Source of the DNA: Bacteroidales bacterium
GTDB taxonomy: Bacteria; Bacteroidota; Bacteroidia; Bacteroidales; F082
Direction of reading: 5' to 3'
Length of the DNA: 53,622 nt
Assembly: GCA_028696715.1 (NCBI GenBank)
Contig: JAQVGO010000008.1
Location: 1-53,622 of the forward strand
Both the position numbers and the translations under genes were made by a program. The notes under the pieces were generated by a model. That model ran no database searches, was not told the DNA's origin, and worked only from the letters and a program-made list of their open reading frames with translations. Positions 43,694 to 51,376 of this stretch are shown here, piece by piece (position 1 is the first letter of the stretch; each line of letters begins with the position of its first letter).

Positions 43694-45355
43694 ATGGCTG
43701 GATATAAAGAAACGCCGAGGCAGAAGATGATTGGGATGATGTACCTGGTTCTTACTGCAATGCTGGCACTTAATGTTGCAAAGGATATTCTGGATGCATT
43801 CCTGGTTGTAAACGACAGTATGGAAATTACCAACCAAAGCTTTGCTACAAAAATTGCCGGTCAGTATGCCAAGTTCGAAACACAATACAATCTGGAGCCT
43901 GTTAAAGTTGAGGAATACTGGGCAAAAGCCGGGGATGTAAGACAAAAATCCTATGAATTAATTGAATATATTGAAGACATCAAAATAGAGCTTGTAGCCC
44001 GATCAGAACGAATGACCCGAGAAGAAGCGCTTGCTACCTATTTTGAGAAAAAAGCAGTACCCGATCAGTTCAGTCCTGGCCAGATGCGTGACCAGTTTAT
44101 GCTGAACCTCAATAGTGTTCCATCACGAGATAAGTATGATGAACCTACGAATTATCTGATCGGACAGAATAAGAACGGGAAAGCCTATGAGCTGGCAGGC
44201 AAGATGAAAGAGTATAGGACTTATATTCTCGATATTATCGGCCCACAGTTTGAAGATCGTATCGGACTTGTAACTACTGGCAAGTTTAAAGATGCAAGTG
44301 GTACACCGCAGGATTGGGAGTACTATAACTTTTACCATACCATCCTGGCTGCTGATATTACTTTGCTTAACAAAATCATTGCTGAGGTTCAAACGGCCGA
44401 ATTTGATGCTGTGAATACACTCTATGCCAATATTACAGAAAAGGATTTTAAGTTTGATAATGTTGCTGCACGCGTTATTCCCAAATCTACTTTTATCCTC
44501 CAGGGACAAGCTTACGAGGCAGAGATTCTTGTGGCTGCCTATGATTCTAAAACACAATCACAGGTAAAAGTTCTTCGCGGTGCCGATAAAATTACAGATG
44601 CCAATATAGCAAGGGCACAAACTTTTAATAGTGTTAATGGTACAGTAAAACTTGAGTTCCCGGGAAATACGGTAGGTCCGCAAAGTTATGCCGGAGTTAT
44701 TGAAATGCTGGATCCCAGAACACAAGAACTCACTCATTATGAATTTAGCGGTGAATACATTGTTTCGCCTCCTGCCCTTACAGTTTCCCCTTTGAAAATG
44801 AACGTGCTCTATGCCGAACTGAAAAACCCCATTGCAATTTCTTCGCCTGGTATTGCCAGCGAAATGGTTACCCCAAGTATCTCAAAAGGAAAGCTGACAA
44901 AAAGACCTGATGGAACCTGGGATGCAGAGGTGCCAATTGATGAAAAATTGACAACAATTACAGCTTCAGCTTCAATTGATGGGAAAACAATAGTATTGGG
45001 TTCGTATGATTTTCGCATCAAACGGGTTCCGAAACCAAATGCAACGATTGCAGCAATTTCGGACGGGAAAATTGACCGCGACCGTTTGCTGGCAGCCAAT
45101 GCCATTATACCAGAGTTGGTTGATTTCGACTTTGAAGATTACTATTATGAAATCGTTTCCTATGAGTTAGAAACTATTCTGGGAGGCGATTTACAATCTA
45201 CCGGAACAATCCGTAGCAACAGATTTAATGATGCGGTTTTGAATACCATTCGTAATTCAAGGCGCGGACAAAAGCTTTTCTTTATGAATATCCAGGCTAA
45301 AAGTCCGACCGGCCGTATGGTAACCCTTAATCCTATCAGTTTAGAAATACAATAA
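43694..45355 (+). CDS. gldM: T9SS motor protein GldM/PorM
   Basis: GldM is the periplasmic shaft of the T9SS motor; its N-terminal helix enters the GldL pentamer and its body reaches the GldK/N ring. The 553-residue protein starts with ETPRQKMIGMMYLVLTAMLALNVAKDILDAF, the single membrane helix with the conserved charged residue. The rest is four stacked periplasmic domains, with segments such as PKSTFILQGQAYEAEILVAAYDS and FRIKRVPKPNATIAAISDGKID that match the family. Length is normal. Its stop lies 15 bp before gldN. Confidence 0.97.
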   Translation: MAGYKETPRQKMIGMMYLVLTAMLALNVAKDILDAFLVVNDSMEITNQSFATKIAGQYAKFETQYNLEPVKVEEYWAKAGDVRQKSYELIEYIEDIKIELVARSERMTREEALATYFEKKAVPDQFSPGQMRDQFMLNLNSVPSRDKYDEPTNYLIGQNKNGKAYELAGKMKEYRTYILDIIGPQFEDRIGLVTTGKFKDASGTPQDWEYYNFYHTILAADITLLNKIIAEVQTAEFDAVNTLYANITEKDFKFDNVAARVIPKSTFILQGQAYEAEILVAAYDSKTQSQVKVLRGADKITDANIARAQTFNSVNGTVKLEFPGNTVGPQSYAGVIEMLDPRTQELTHYEFSGEYIVSPPALTVSPLKMNVLYAELKNPIAISSPGIASEMVTPSISKGKLTKRPDGTWDAEVPIDEKLTTITASASIDGKTIVLGSYDFRIKRVPKPNATIAAISDGKIDRDRLLAANAIIPELVDFDFEDYYYEIVSYELETILGGDLQSTGTIRSNRFNDAVLNTIRNSRRGQKLFFMNIQAKSPTGRMVTLNPISLEIQ

Positions 45356-45370
45356 ACATTCTGAGATATC

Positions 45371-46225
45371 ATGAGAAAAATATTGTTTTTATTTACCCTC
45401 CTGATCGGAATTAGCTTCGTTTCCCAGGAAACGTTTGCTCAAATTCTTGATGAAAGACCAGTAGATGGGATTTATGCAGATGACGGTACGGTTGACATCG
45501 ATCCCATTCCATTTCCTACCATCCGCAAAGCAGATGTGATGTGGAAGAAACGCGTGTGGCGCGAAATTGATTTCAGACAAAAAATGAATCATGCTTTTTA
45601 TTATCCTGTTGTTCCCCATAATAACTGGCGGAATTTTATTACCGTGATTTTAGACGGAATGCGTGAGAATAAGTTTTCGGCCTATGACGCACAAAATAAC
45701 CCAACTGATGAGTTTCTGGTGCCCATGAGCTATAACCAATTGATCGAACGCGAAACAGATAGTTCCAGACAAACACTTCGTCGCAGCTACCCTCCTTATG
45801 ATGAGTATGATACTGTGATCGTTTCAAGATTCGATCCTTCCCGCGTGATGCGTTTGCGTGTGAAAGAGGATTGGTATTTCGACAAACAAAGATCACAATT
45901 GATGGTACGTATCATTGCTTTGTGCCCTGTGCTGATGGTCGAAAGAGATGGACAGGAATTTACACAGCCTTTGTTTTGGATATCGTATGATCAGGCCCGT
46001 GATGTGCTTGCTAAATCTGAGATATTTAACCGTCAGAATTCAGCCGAACGCCGAACCTATGATGAGGTGTTTTGGAAACGCATGTTCGATAGCTATGTTT
46101 ACAAGGAGGAAAATGTGTACGATCGTACCATCGGTTCCTATGCCCTTGGTATTGATGCTTTGCTCGAATCGGAGCGGGTGAAGACAGAGATTTTGAACTT
46201 CGAACAAAATCTTTGGGAGTATTAA
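45371..46225 (+). CDS. gldN: T9SS ring protein GldN/PorN
   Basis: GldN is a periplasmic protein that forms the ring with GldK. The 284-residue protein has a signal peptide ending ETFAQ, then RPVDGIYADDGTVDIDPIPFPTIRKADVMWKKRVWREIDFRQKMN, a highly conserved GldN opening, and later VKEDWYFDKQRSQLMVRIIALCP and RTYDEVFWKRMFDSYVYKEENVYDR. It completes the porP-gldKLMN order and is followed by a strong terminator, so the operon ends here. Length is normal. Confidence 0.97.
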   Translation: MRKILFLFTLLIGISFVSQETFAQILDERPVDGIYADDGTVDIDPIPFPTIRKADVMWKKRVWREIDFRQKMNHAFYYPVVPHNNWRNFITVILDGMRENKFSAYDAQNNPTDEFLVPMSYNQLIERETDSSRQTLRRSYPPYDEYDTVIVSRFDPSRVMRLRVKEDWYFDKQRSQLMVRIIALCPVLMVERDGQEFTQPLFWISYDQARDVLAKSEIFNRQNSAERRTYDEVFWKRMFDSYVYKEENVYDRTIGSYALGIDALLESERVKTEILNFEQNLWEY

Positions 46226-46246
46226 TTATTGATGTTTATGGAAGAT

Positions 46247-46283
46247 AAGCCCGCTTCAGTAATGATAGCGGGTTTATTTTTTT
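46247..46283 (+). terminator. Intrinsic terminator after gldN
   Basis: AAGCCCGCT pairs with AGCGGGTTT around an 11-base loop and is followed by a T-rich tail. It closes the T9SS operon. Confidence 0.85.
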
Positions 46284-46335
46284 TGCCGGATGCGGAAACA
46301 ATTTCGCAGTGCTGAATGTTAAAAATGTAAACCAA

Positions 46336-46953
46336 ATGAGTAATATGACACATCAAAACAAAACTGCGGAAACGAAATTCGGACTTCATCCGGTATTATT
46401 GGAAAGATGGAGCCCGAGAGCTTTTAGTGAAAAAGCTGTAGAACCCGAGAAAATTTATCGCTTTTTGGAAGCTGCCAGATGGTCGCCCTCTGCTTCAAAC
46501 GAGCAGCCCTGGCGTTTTATAATTGGATTAAAGGGTGATGACACCTATAAAAAATTGTATGAAACATTTGTGGAATTTAACCAGTTATGGACAAAAACTG
46601 CTCCTGTTTTGATATTAAATTTAGCTAATACCTTAAGCACTAAAAATTCGGGTAAAGCGAATCCAACTTATGCTTACGATCTCGGACAGGCTGTAGCACA
46701 CTTATCGTTTCAGGCACATGCCGATGGTTTGTATGCACATCAGATGTCGGGATTTGATGCCCGTCAAACTGAAAAGATTTTTGAAATTCCAGATAACTTC
46801 AAAGTGATTTCGGTGGTTGCAGTTGGCTATATTGGTAATCCTGAAGTTCTTCACCCAAATTTGGAAAAGCTGGAATATTCCGATAGAAGCCGAAGACCCT
46901 GGAGCGAGAATGTTTTTTCAAACAAATTTGGTCAAAGCTTTTCACTGTTTTAA
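46336..46953 (+). CDS. Nitroreductase family protein
   Basis: A 205-residue FMN-dependent oxidoreductase that would reduce nitro or quinone compounds with NAD(P)H. It has the FMN-binding openings RWSPRAFSEKAVEPEKIYRFLEAARWSPSASNEQPWRF (Arg-Ser segment and SxxNEQPW), the central dimer helix YDLGQAVAHLSFQAHADGLYAHQMSGFD, and VVAVGYIGNPE with the usual Gly turn. The frame extends upstream to 46309, but ATG 46336 (MSNMTHQNK) is preferred; ATG 46345 is also possible. The natural substrate is not known. Confidence 0.92.
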   Translation: MSNMTHQNKTAETKFGLHPVLLERWSPRAFSEKAVEPEKIYRFLEAARWSPSASNEQPWRFIIGLKGDDTYKKLYETFVEFNQLWTKTAPVLILNLANTLSTKNSGKANPTYAYDLGQAVAHLSFQAHADGLYAHQMSGFDARQTEKIFEIPDNFKVISVVAVGYIGNPEVLHPNLEKLEYSDRSRRPWSENVFSNKFGQSFSLF

Positions 46954-46956
46954 CAT

Positions 46957-46964
46957 TATTTTTG
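46957..46964 (+). promoter_or_regulatory. Promoter -7 box of the M28 peptidase gene
   Basis: TATTTTTG matches TAnnTTTG and lies just after the nitroreductase stop; the GTG start at 47012 is 47 bases downstream. Confidence 0.55.
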
Positions 46965-47011
46965 CGCAATTCCATGTAAATTCGCTGTCTGACTAATTTA
47001 TCCAAACCTTA

Positions 47012-48025
47012 GTGAAAGCATTAAAAATAGTATTTATTGCGCTGATTTTGTTTGTTCTGAATGCATGTGATCCAGGCTCACACACTGGTAAACAAAGCAA
47101 AACAAATGTTACTACCCAAAAAGTGGCAGTGAGTGTGCCCGAATTCAATGCTGATTCGGCTTTCCATTTTGTAGCTAAACAACTGGCTTTTGGGCCCCGT
47201 GTTCCGCAATCTGAAGCACATCAGGCTTGTGCCTCCTGGTTGGCTGATAAAATGAGTGCGTTTGCTGATACGGTTTATTTACAGCAATTTAGAACACGCA
47301 TTTACGATCAACGTGCTTTCGATGGAGTAAATATCATTGGTGTATTTAATCCAAAAGCCAGAAAGCGAATTGTTTTGTCTTCGCATTGGGATAGTCGTCC
47401 GTATGCCGATTATGACGCTGATCCGCAGAATCATCAAAATCCTATCGATGGTGCTAATGACGGAGCAAGTGGAACGGCTGTTTTGCTCGAATTAGCCAGA
47501 TTATTAAAAGCTTTCCCGCTTTCGGAACAACTTGGCATTGATATCATTTTTTTCGATTTGGAAGATTACGGACCACCAACCAGCGATCGTAATCGGTATT
47601 CAGAAGAAAGCTGGGCACTTGGATCTCAATATTGGAGCCGCAATCCACACACACCGGCCTACAGGGCAAACTTTGGGATATTGCTTGATATGGTGGGAGG
47701 TGCTGATCCGGTTTTTCCGAGAGAGTATTTTTCGCAACAGTATGCTTCCTGGGTACTTGATAAGGTTTGGCTGAAAGCCTATGAGCTTGGTTACGGCAAT
47801 CTTTTTATTAATAAACCCGGGTCGCCCATCAACGATGATCATGTTTCCATGAACGAAATCGCCGGAATCCCCACGATTAATATCATACACCTGGATCCCT
47901 CCAGTAGTAATGGTACCTTTTTTGAACACTGGCACACCATCGGTGATAATTTGGATGCCATCGATAAAGAAACGCTTCGAATTGTTGGAAAAGTAGTATC
48001 ACATGTTATTTATAACGAGCAATAG
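47012..48025 (+). CDS. M28 family lipoprotein (glutaminyl cyclase or aminopeptidase type)
   Basis: A 337-residue cell-envelope lipoprotein (lipobox LNAC, Cys about 19) with an M28 zinc peptidase fold. Metal ligands visible are His and Asp of SSHWDSRPYADYDAD, Asp of DGANDGASGTAVLLELARLL, the Asp/Glu segment FFDLEDYG, INDDHVSMN and His of FEHWHTIGDNLD. The combination HWDSRP plus GANDGASG and LEDYG recalls the glutaminyl-peptide cyclotransferase-like branch, which makes N-terminal pyroglutamate; T9SS cargo in this phylum often carries such an N-terminus, so a link is plausible but not proven. The start codon is GTG (no better ATG in frame nearby). Confidence 0.88.
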   Translation: MKALKIVFIALILFVLNACDPGSHTGKQSKTNVTTQKVAVSVPEFNADSAFHFVAKQLAFGPRVPQSEAHQACASWLADKMSAFADTVYLQQFRTRIYDQRAFDGVNIIGVFNPKARKRIVLSSHWDSRPYADYDADPQNHQNPIDGANDGASGTAVLLELARLLKAFPLSEQLGIDIIFFDLEDYGPPTSDRNRYSEESWALGSQYWSRNPHTPAYRANFGILLDMVGGADPVFPREYFSQQYASWVLDKVWLKAYELGYGNLFINKPGSPINDDHVSMNEIAGIPTINIIHLDPSSSNGTFFEHWHTIGDNLDAIDKETLRIVGKVVSHVIYNEQ

Positions 48026-48174
48026 GGAGAAGCGGTTGTAAGGGGGTTCATGTTTTCTTAATTTTTTTCACAATTTTTAACAATCTCTGCTTGTTTAAAC
48101 ATAAGAGCTGAAATGCTCAACAAAACATTAATTGCTTGAAATACAATATGATGTAATTGTTTCCATTGCTATTA

Positions 48175-48188
48175 TTGATTTACATCAA
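48175..48188 (+). promoter_or_regulatory. FNR/CRP-family binding site upstream of the cytochrome operon
   Basis: TTGATTTACATCAA is a perfect match to the FNR consensus TTGAT-N4-ATCAA. It lies in the 319-bp gap before the cytochrome genes, centred about 98 bases before the predicted transcript start. The rest of the gap is AT-rich and contains, apart from the promoter at 48244-48273, nothing recognisable. Confidence 0.75.
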
Positions 48189-48243
48189 CAAAGGTATTGT
48201 TCTAAATCTGGGTACGGTTTTTATAATGTCATTTTTGTCATAT

Positions 48244-48273
48244 TTGCTGAAAAGTTAAATACTGTTAATCTTG
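48244..48273 (+). promoter_or_regulatory. Promoter of the cytochrome operon
   Basis: TTG (48244-48246), 19 bases, then TAATCTTG (48266-48273), one base off the TAnnTTTG consensus. A slightly weak -7 box is what would be expected of a promoter that needs an activator. Confidence 0.6.
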
Positions 48274-48344
48274 CATTAGAAAAATTACAAGCCGGGAGTT
48301 AACTTATACTCTGGCAACATTATGAACCAAATACCATAGAAACA

Positions 48345-49394
48345 ATGAAGAGAATGAAAAAATTAGCGACTGCCACCACAATGATTTTTGTGGCATCACT
48401 TACATTTATGTCCTGCACCAAGGAAGGACCTGCCGGAATTCCAGGTAAAGATGGTGAAGATGGCATCAATGGCCAGGACGGAACCGCCGGTTGCATTGAA
48501 TGTCACGACAATTCACAGGCTTTGTTTGCAAAAACTATCCAATGGGAAAAATCAATCCATGCAACGGGTGGAAATTTTGAACGTAACACAGGTGATTGTG
48601 CAACCTGCCATACCAGTCAGGGATTTCTGGGATATCACGTAACAGGCGATTATGATCCTTCTGCTGCAGGTGCTGCAATCAGCAATCCTAACCCACCTAA
48701 CTGCTACACCTGCCACAAAGTGCATGATAGTTATACCCCAGCCGATTGGGAGCTTACAATGACCGGTCAGATAGCTATGCACAACACAACTCAAACTCCC
48801 GATTTTGGTACCGGAAGTCAATGTGCCAGCTGTCATCAGGGTCGTGAAGTAAATCCATTCCCGGTTGAGGGAGGTGAGGACATTACAATTTCAAATACCC
48901 GCTACGGGGTGCATCATGGACCACAGGCTAACGTAGTGAAAGGAACTGGATTGTTTGAGCCAGGAACTGGTTATAGCAGTCACCCTCATGGTACCCAAAT
49001 CACAAATACCTGTGTTACCTGTCATATGGCCGAAGCGTTTGGCACTCAGGCTGGCGGACACACCATGTATCTTGGATACGACTATCATGGTTCCACTGTT
49101 TTAAATACAGCTGGTTGTGTGGGTTGTCACCCGAATGTAGAAGAATATGTTGTAAAAACTGAAGAGCTGCAGAATGAAGTGCAGGAAATGTTGCTTGAAC
49201 TGAAAGCTATGCTTGATGAAATTGGTGCCACCAACCCGGGCAGTGATAATTCCGTTGCAGGAACCTATTCTCCTGAAGTAGCAGGTGCTGTGTTGAATTA
49301 TAAAGCACTTACCGAAGATCGTAGCCTGGGTGTGCATAACCCAACCTATGTTAAAAAAGTGCTTCAAAATACTATGGAAGCAATTCAGCAATAA
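48345..49394 (+). CDS. Hexaheme c-type cytochrome lipoprotein with collagen-like linker
   Basis: A 349-residue electron carrier of the cell envelope. It has a signal sequence and a loose lipobox (FMSC, Cys 24), a stretch of seven Gly-X-Y triplets (residues 28-49, e.g. GPAGIPGKDGED), and six CXXCH heme c sites at 50-54, 85-89, 120-124, 160-164, 223-227 and 258-262. Extra His residues (positions 72, 98, 127, 146, 190, 191, 213, 215, 239 and 248) could be the sixth ligands. The last 85 residues form a helical tail (TEELQNEVQEMLLELKAML). It opens the cytochrome cluster behind an FNR-type site. The acceptor is unknown; a surface or periplasmic electron transfer role is inferred. Confidence 0.9.
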   Translation: MKRMKKLATATTMIFVASLTFMSCTKEGPAGIPGKDGEDGINGQDGTAGCIECHDNSQALFAKTIQWEKSIHATGGNFERNTGDCATCHTSQGFLGYHVTGDYDPSAAGAAISNPNPPNCYTCHKVHDSYTPADWELTMTGQIAMHNTTQTPDFGTGSQCASCHQGREVNPFPVEGGEDITISNTRYGVHHGPQANVVKGTGLFEPGTGYSSHPHGTQITNTCVTCHMAEAFGTQAGGHTMYLGYDYHGSTVLNTAGCVGCHPNVEEYVVKTEELQNEVQEMLLELKAMLDEIGATNPGSDNSVAGTYSPEVAGAVLNYKALTEDRSLGVHNPTYVKKVLQNTMEAIQQ

Positions 49395-49408
49395 ACGTAA
49401 ATTCAAAG

Positions 49409-49455
49409 AAAGCTTCCGGGCAACTCATTATAAATGAGCCTGGAAGCTTTTTATT
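49409..49455 (+). terminator. Hairpin terminator inside the cytochrome cluster
   Basis: AAAGCTTCC pairs with GGAAGCTTT, with an inner stem CTCATT/AATGAG, followed by TTTTTA. It lies between the hexaheme gene and the next gene and would lower expression of the downstream genes. Confidence 0.75.
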
Positions 49456-49475
49456 AATAGCTAATACATTAAATT

Positions 49476-49868
49476 ATGTATCAAATAAGAATACTAAAGC
49501 AGAGTCTGGTAGTCGTAGTGCTATTGCTGTTGGCTTCGGCCTGTACGTACGATTTTATTGAGATGCCAAAACCTGATCCGATTGACCCTACTGATACGGT
49601 TTCATTTCAATCTGCCGTTATACCCATTTTTACCAATGGAAACAACTGTACTGCTTGTCATTCAACCGGCGCAACAGCACCTGATTTAACAGCAAGCAAG
49701 GCATACAACGCTTTGGTGCCAGCTTATGTAAATCTGGACGATCCGGAAGCAAGTTCCATTTACTGGTTCGCTCATCCCTCATCCAATACACATGGATGGA
49801 AAAAATTGAGCCTGAGCGAAGCTGGCATCATTTTGGGATGGATTCAACAAGGCGCTCAAAATAATTAA
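49476..49868 (+). CDS. Monoheme cytochrome c-like lipoprotein
   Basis: A 130-residue lipoprotein (lipobox ASAC, Cys 23) with one heme c site CTACH at residues 58-62 in the segment IFTNGNNCTACHSTGATAPDLTASKAY. The pattern VIPIF...C-x-x-C-H-x-x-G is that of short cytochrome c-like domains at the cell surface of Bacteroidota. It sits between the hexaheme lipoprotein and the DUF5777 barrel gene (18 bp apart from the latter) and probably shuttles electrons within this system; that role is inferred. No Met ligand could be assigned with confidence. Confidence 0.85.
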   Translation: MYQIRILKQSLVVVVLLLLASACTYDFIEMPKPDPIDPTDTVSFQSAVIPIFTNGNNCTACHSTGATAPDLTASKAYNALVPAYVNLDDPEASSIYWFAHPSSNTHGWKKLSLSEAGIILGWIQQGAQNN

Positions 49869-49886
49869 CATAGAAAAGCAATTACT

Positions 49887-50759
49887 ATGAAAAGATATTT
49901 ATTAGGCATAGCACTGGTTGTGAGTACAATATCACTTGCAATTGGTCAAAATGAAGAAGAAAAGCCAAAGGATAAACCGGTTTGGGCACCATTTGAAAGT
50001 GGATATCTAATCGATAATCAAACCACTGTGATTCAATCTCCTAAAACACTCGAATACATTATTCAACATAAATTTGGGACAATGGATAATGGATTCAGCG
50101 ATTTGTTTGGTTTGTATGCTCCCGGTGCAAATATCCGCATGGGACTAAACTATTCGTTGATTAAAAATCTTCAAATAGGGTATGGGATCACACGTTTGAA
50201 TATGTATAACGATTTCTCGGTGAAATACACAATTTTTGAACAGACCAGAAGAAATACGATTCCGGTGGCTGTTGCCGTTTACGCCAATATGGGTATTGAT
50301 GGCAGAAATAAGGAAGTATTCGGACTAGATTTTAAAGGAAGCGATCGTTTCTCTTATTTTACACAGCTGATCGTTGGTCGTCGGGTTAACGACTGGCTTT
50401 CGCTTCAGGTCAATGCCAGTTTTACTCATTTTAATAAAACTGATTCCTTGATCGATCACGATAAAATTTCTGTTGGCTTTAATGGTAGGGCCAGGTTCTC
50501 GCCACAATCATCCATACTATTTCAGTATGATGTTCCGTTAAAAATACAAGGTATTGCCGAGCATCGTGAATTTACCAATCCTTCAAAACCAAATCTGGGT
50601 GTTGGATGGGAAATCAGAACAAGTACACATGCTTTTCATATCTATGTATCAACAGCCGATGGTATTGTTCCGCAGCATAATGCCATGTTTAATCAAAACG
50701 ATTGGACAAAAGGTGATTTGATGTTTGGATTTTCGATAACACGATTATGGAGTTTTTAA
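49887..50759 (+). CDS. DUF5777 family outer-membrane beta-barrel protein
   Basis: A 290-residue exported protein with a signal peptide ending IGQ (about 21 residues) and a mature part of repeated amphipathic strands (TLEYIIQHKFGTMDNGF, NIRMGLNYSLIKNLQIGYGIT, NTIPVAVAVYANMGID, SILFQYDVPLKIQG, TSTHAFHIYVSTADGIVPQ, DLMFGFSITRLWSF, ending in Phe as outer-membrane barrels do). It fits DUF5777, a Bacteroidota beta-barrel family. Lying among four cytochrome genes, it may be the porin part of a trans-outer-membrane electron conduit; this is inference, as no such system has been shown for the family to my knowledge. Confidence 0.88.
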   Translation: MKRYLLGIALVVSTISLAIGQNEEEKPKDKPVWAPFESGYLIDNQTTVIQSPKTLEYIIQHKFGTMDNGFSDLFGLYAPGANIRMGLNYSLIKNLQIGYGITRLNMYNDFSVKYTIFEQTRRNTIPVAVAVYANMGIDGRNKEVFGLDFKGSDRFSYFTQLIVGRRVNDWLSLQVNASFTHFNKTDSLIDHDKISVGFNGRARFSPQSSILFQYDVPLKIQGIAEHREFTNPSKPNLGVGWEIRTSTHAFHIYVSTADGIVPQHNAMFNQNDWTKGDLMFGFSITRLWSF

Positions 50760-50787
50760 GAATTACTAACTGTTAAATTATATCATT

Positions 50788-51207
50788 ATGAATGTTAGAT
50801 TTTTTTCAATTGCAGCTTTATTGGCAAGTACGATAGTGCTGATGGCCTTTATGATTCCTCAGGAAAAGAAAAAAGGTGGACCATGGGAGATTCCTCAGGA
50901 GTATGTATCAATGGAGAATCCGTACAAAGATGACGCTTCTCTCGAAAAATACGGTAAACAAGCTTATATGAAACACTGTCGTTCCTGCCACGGAAACACT
51001 GGTGAAGGCGATGGTCCCAAAGCACGTAACCTTGAGTATGATCCGGGTAATTTGTCTGACGCAGCCTGGCAGGATAAGGTTTCGGATGGCGAACTGTATT
51101 ATATGTCGATCATTGGTCGTGACGAAATGCCTAATTACGAAAGTAAAATAGCAGATGATGAGGAGCGTTGGGCACTTATTAATTACCTCAGATCGCTGAA
51201 GAAATAA
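50788..51207 (+). CDS. Monoheme cytochrome c (class I type)
   Basis: A 139-residue cytochrome with an N-terminal hydrophobic signal or anchor (residues about 5-22), a proline-rich spacer, and a class I cytochrome c domain: GKQAYMKHCRSCHGNTGEGDGPKARNL (CXXCH at 64-68), a candidate Met ligand in GRDEMPNYES, and the C-terminal helix ERWALINYLRSL. It lies 28 bp after the DUF5777 barrel gene and before a strong terminator. It would be a soluble or membrane-tethered periplasmic electron carrier linking inner- and outer-membrane cytochromes (inference). Confidence 0.92.
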   Translation: MNVRFFSIAALLASTIVLMAFMIPQEKKKGGPWEIPQEYVSMENPYKDDASLEKYGKQAYMKHCRSCHGNTGEGDGPKARNLEYDPGNLSDAAWQDKVSDGELYYMSIIGRDEMPNYESKIADDEERWALINYLRSLKK

Positions 51208-51226
51208 TCTTTTGTGAATATGACAG

Positions 51227-51292
51227 AAACAGGTTTACATCCAGGACTTGCCATTGTGTGCAACCCTAAATGTAAACCTGTTTTTATGTTTT
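51227..51292 (+). terminator. Long-stem terminator after the monoheme cytochrome c gene
   Basis: A 14-bp stem, AAACAGGTTTACAT with ATGTAAACCTGTTT, encloses a 29-base loop and is followed by a T-rich tail. It separates the first four cytochrome-cluster genes from the next module. Confidence 0.8.
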
Positions 51293-51376
51293 GATTTTTT
51301 GAATAATCAAATAGAATTTGCAAAACTTATTTTATTCTTTTTTTTATTATTCAGACCGACATTAACTTCAAATTAC

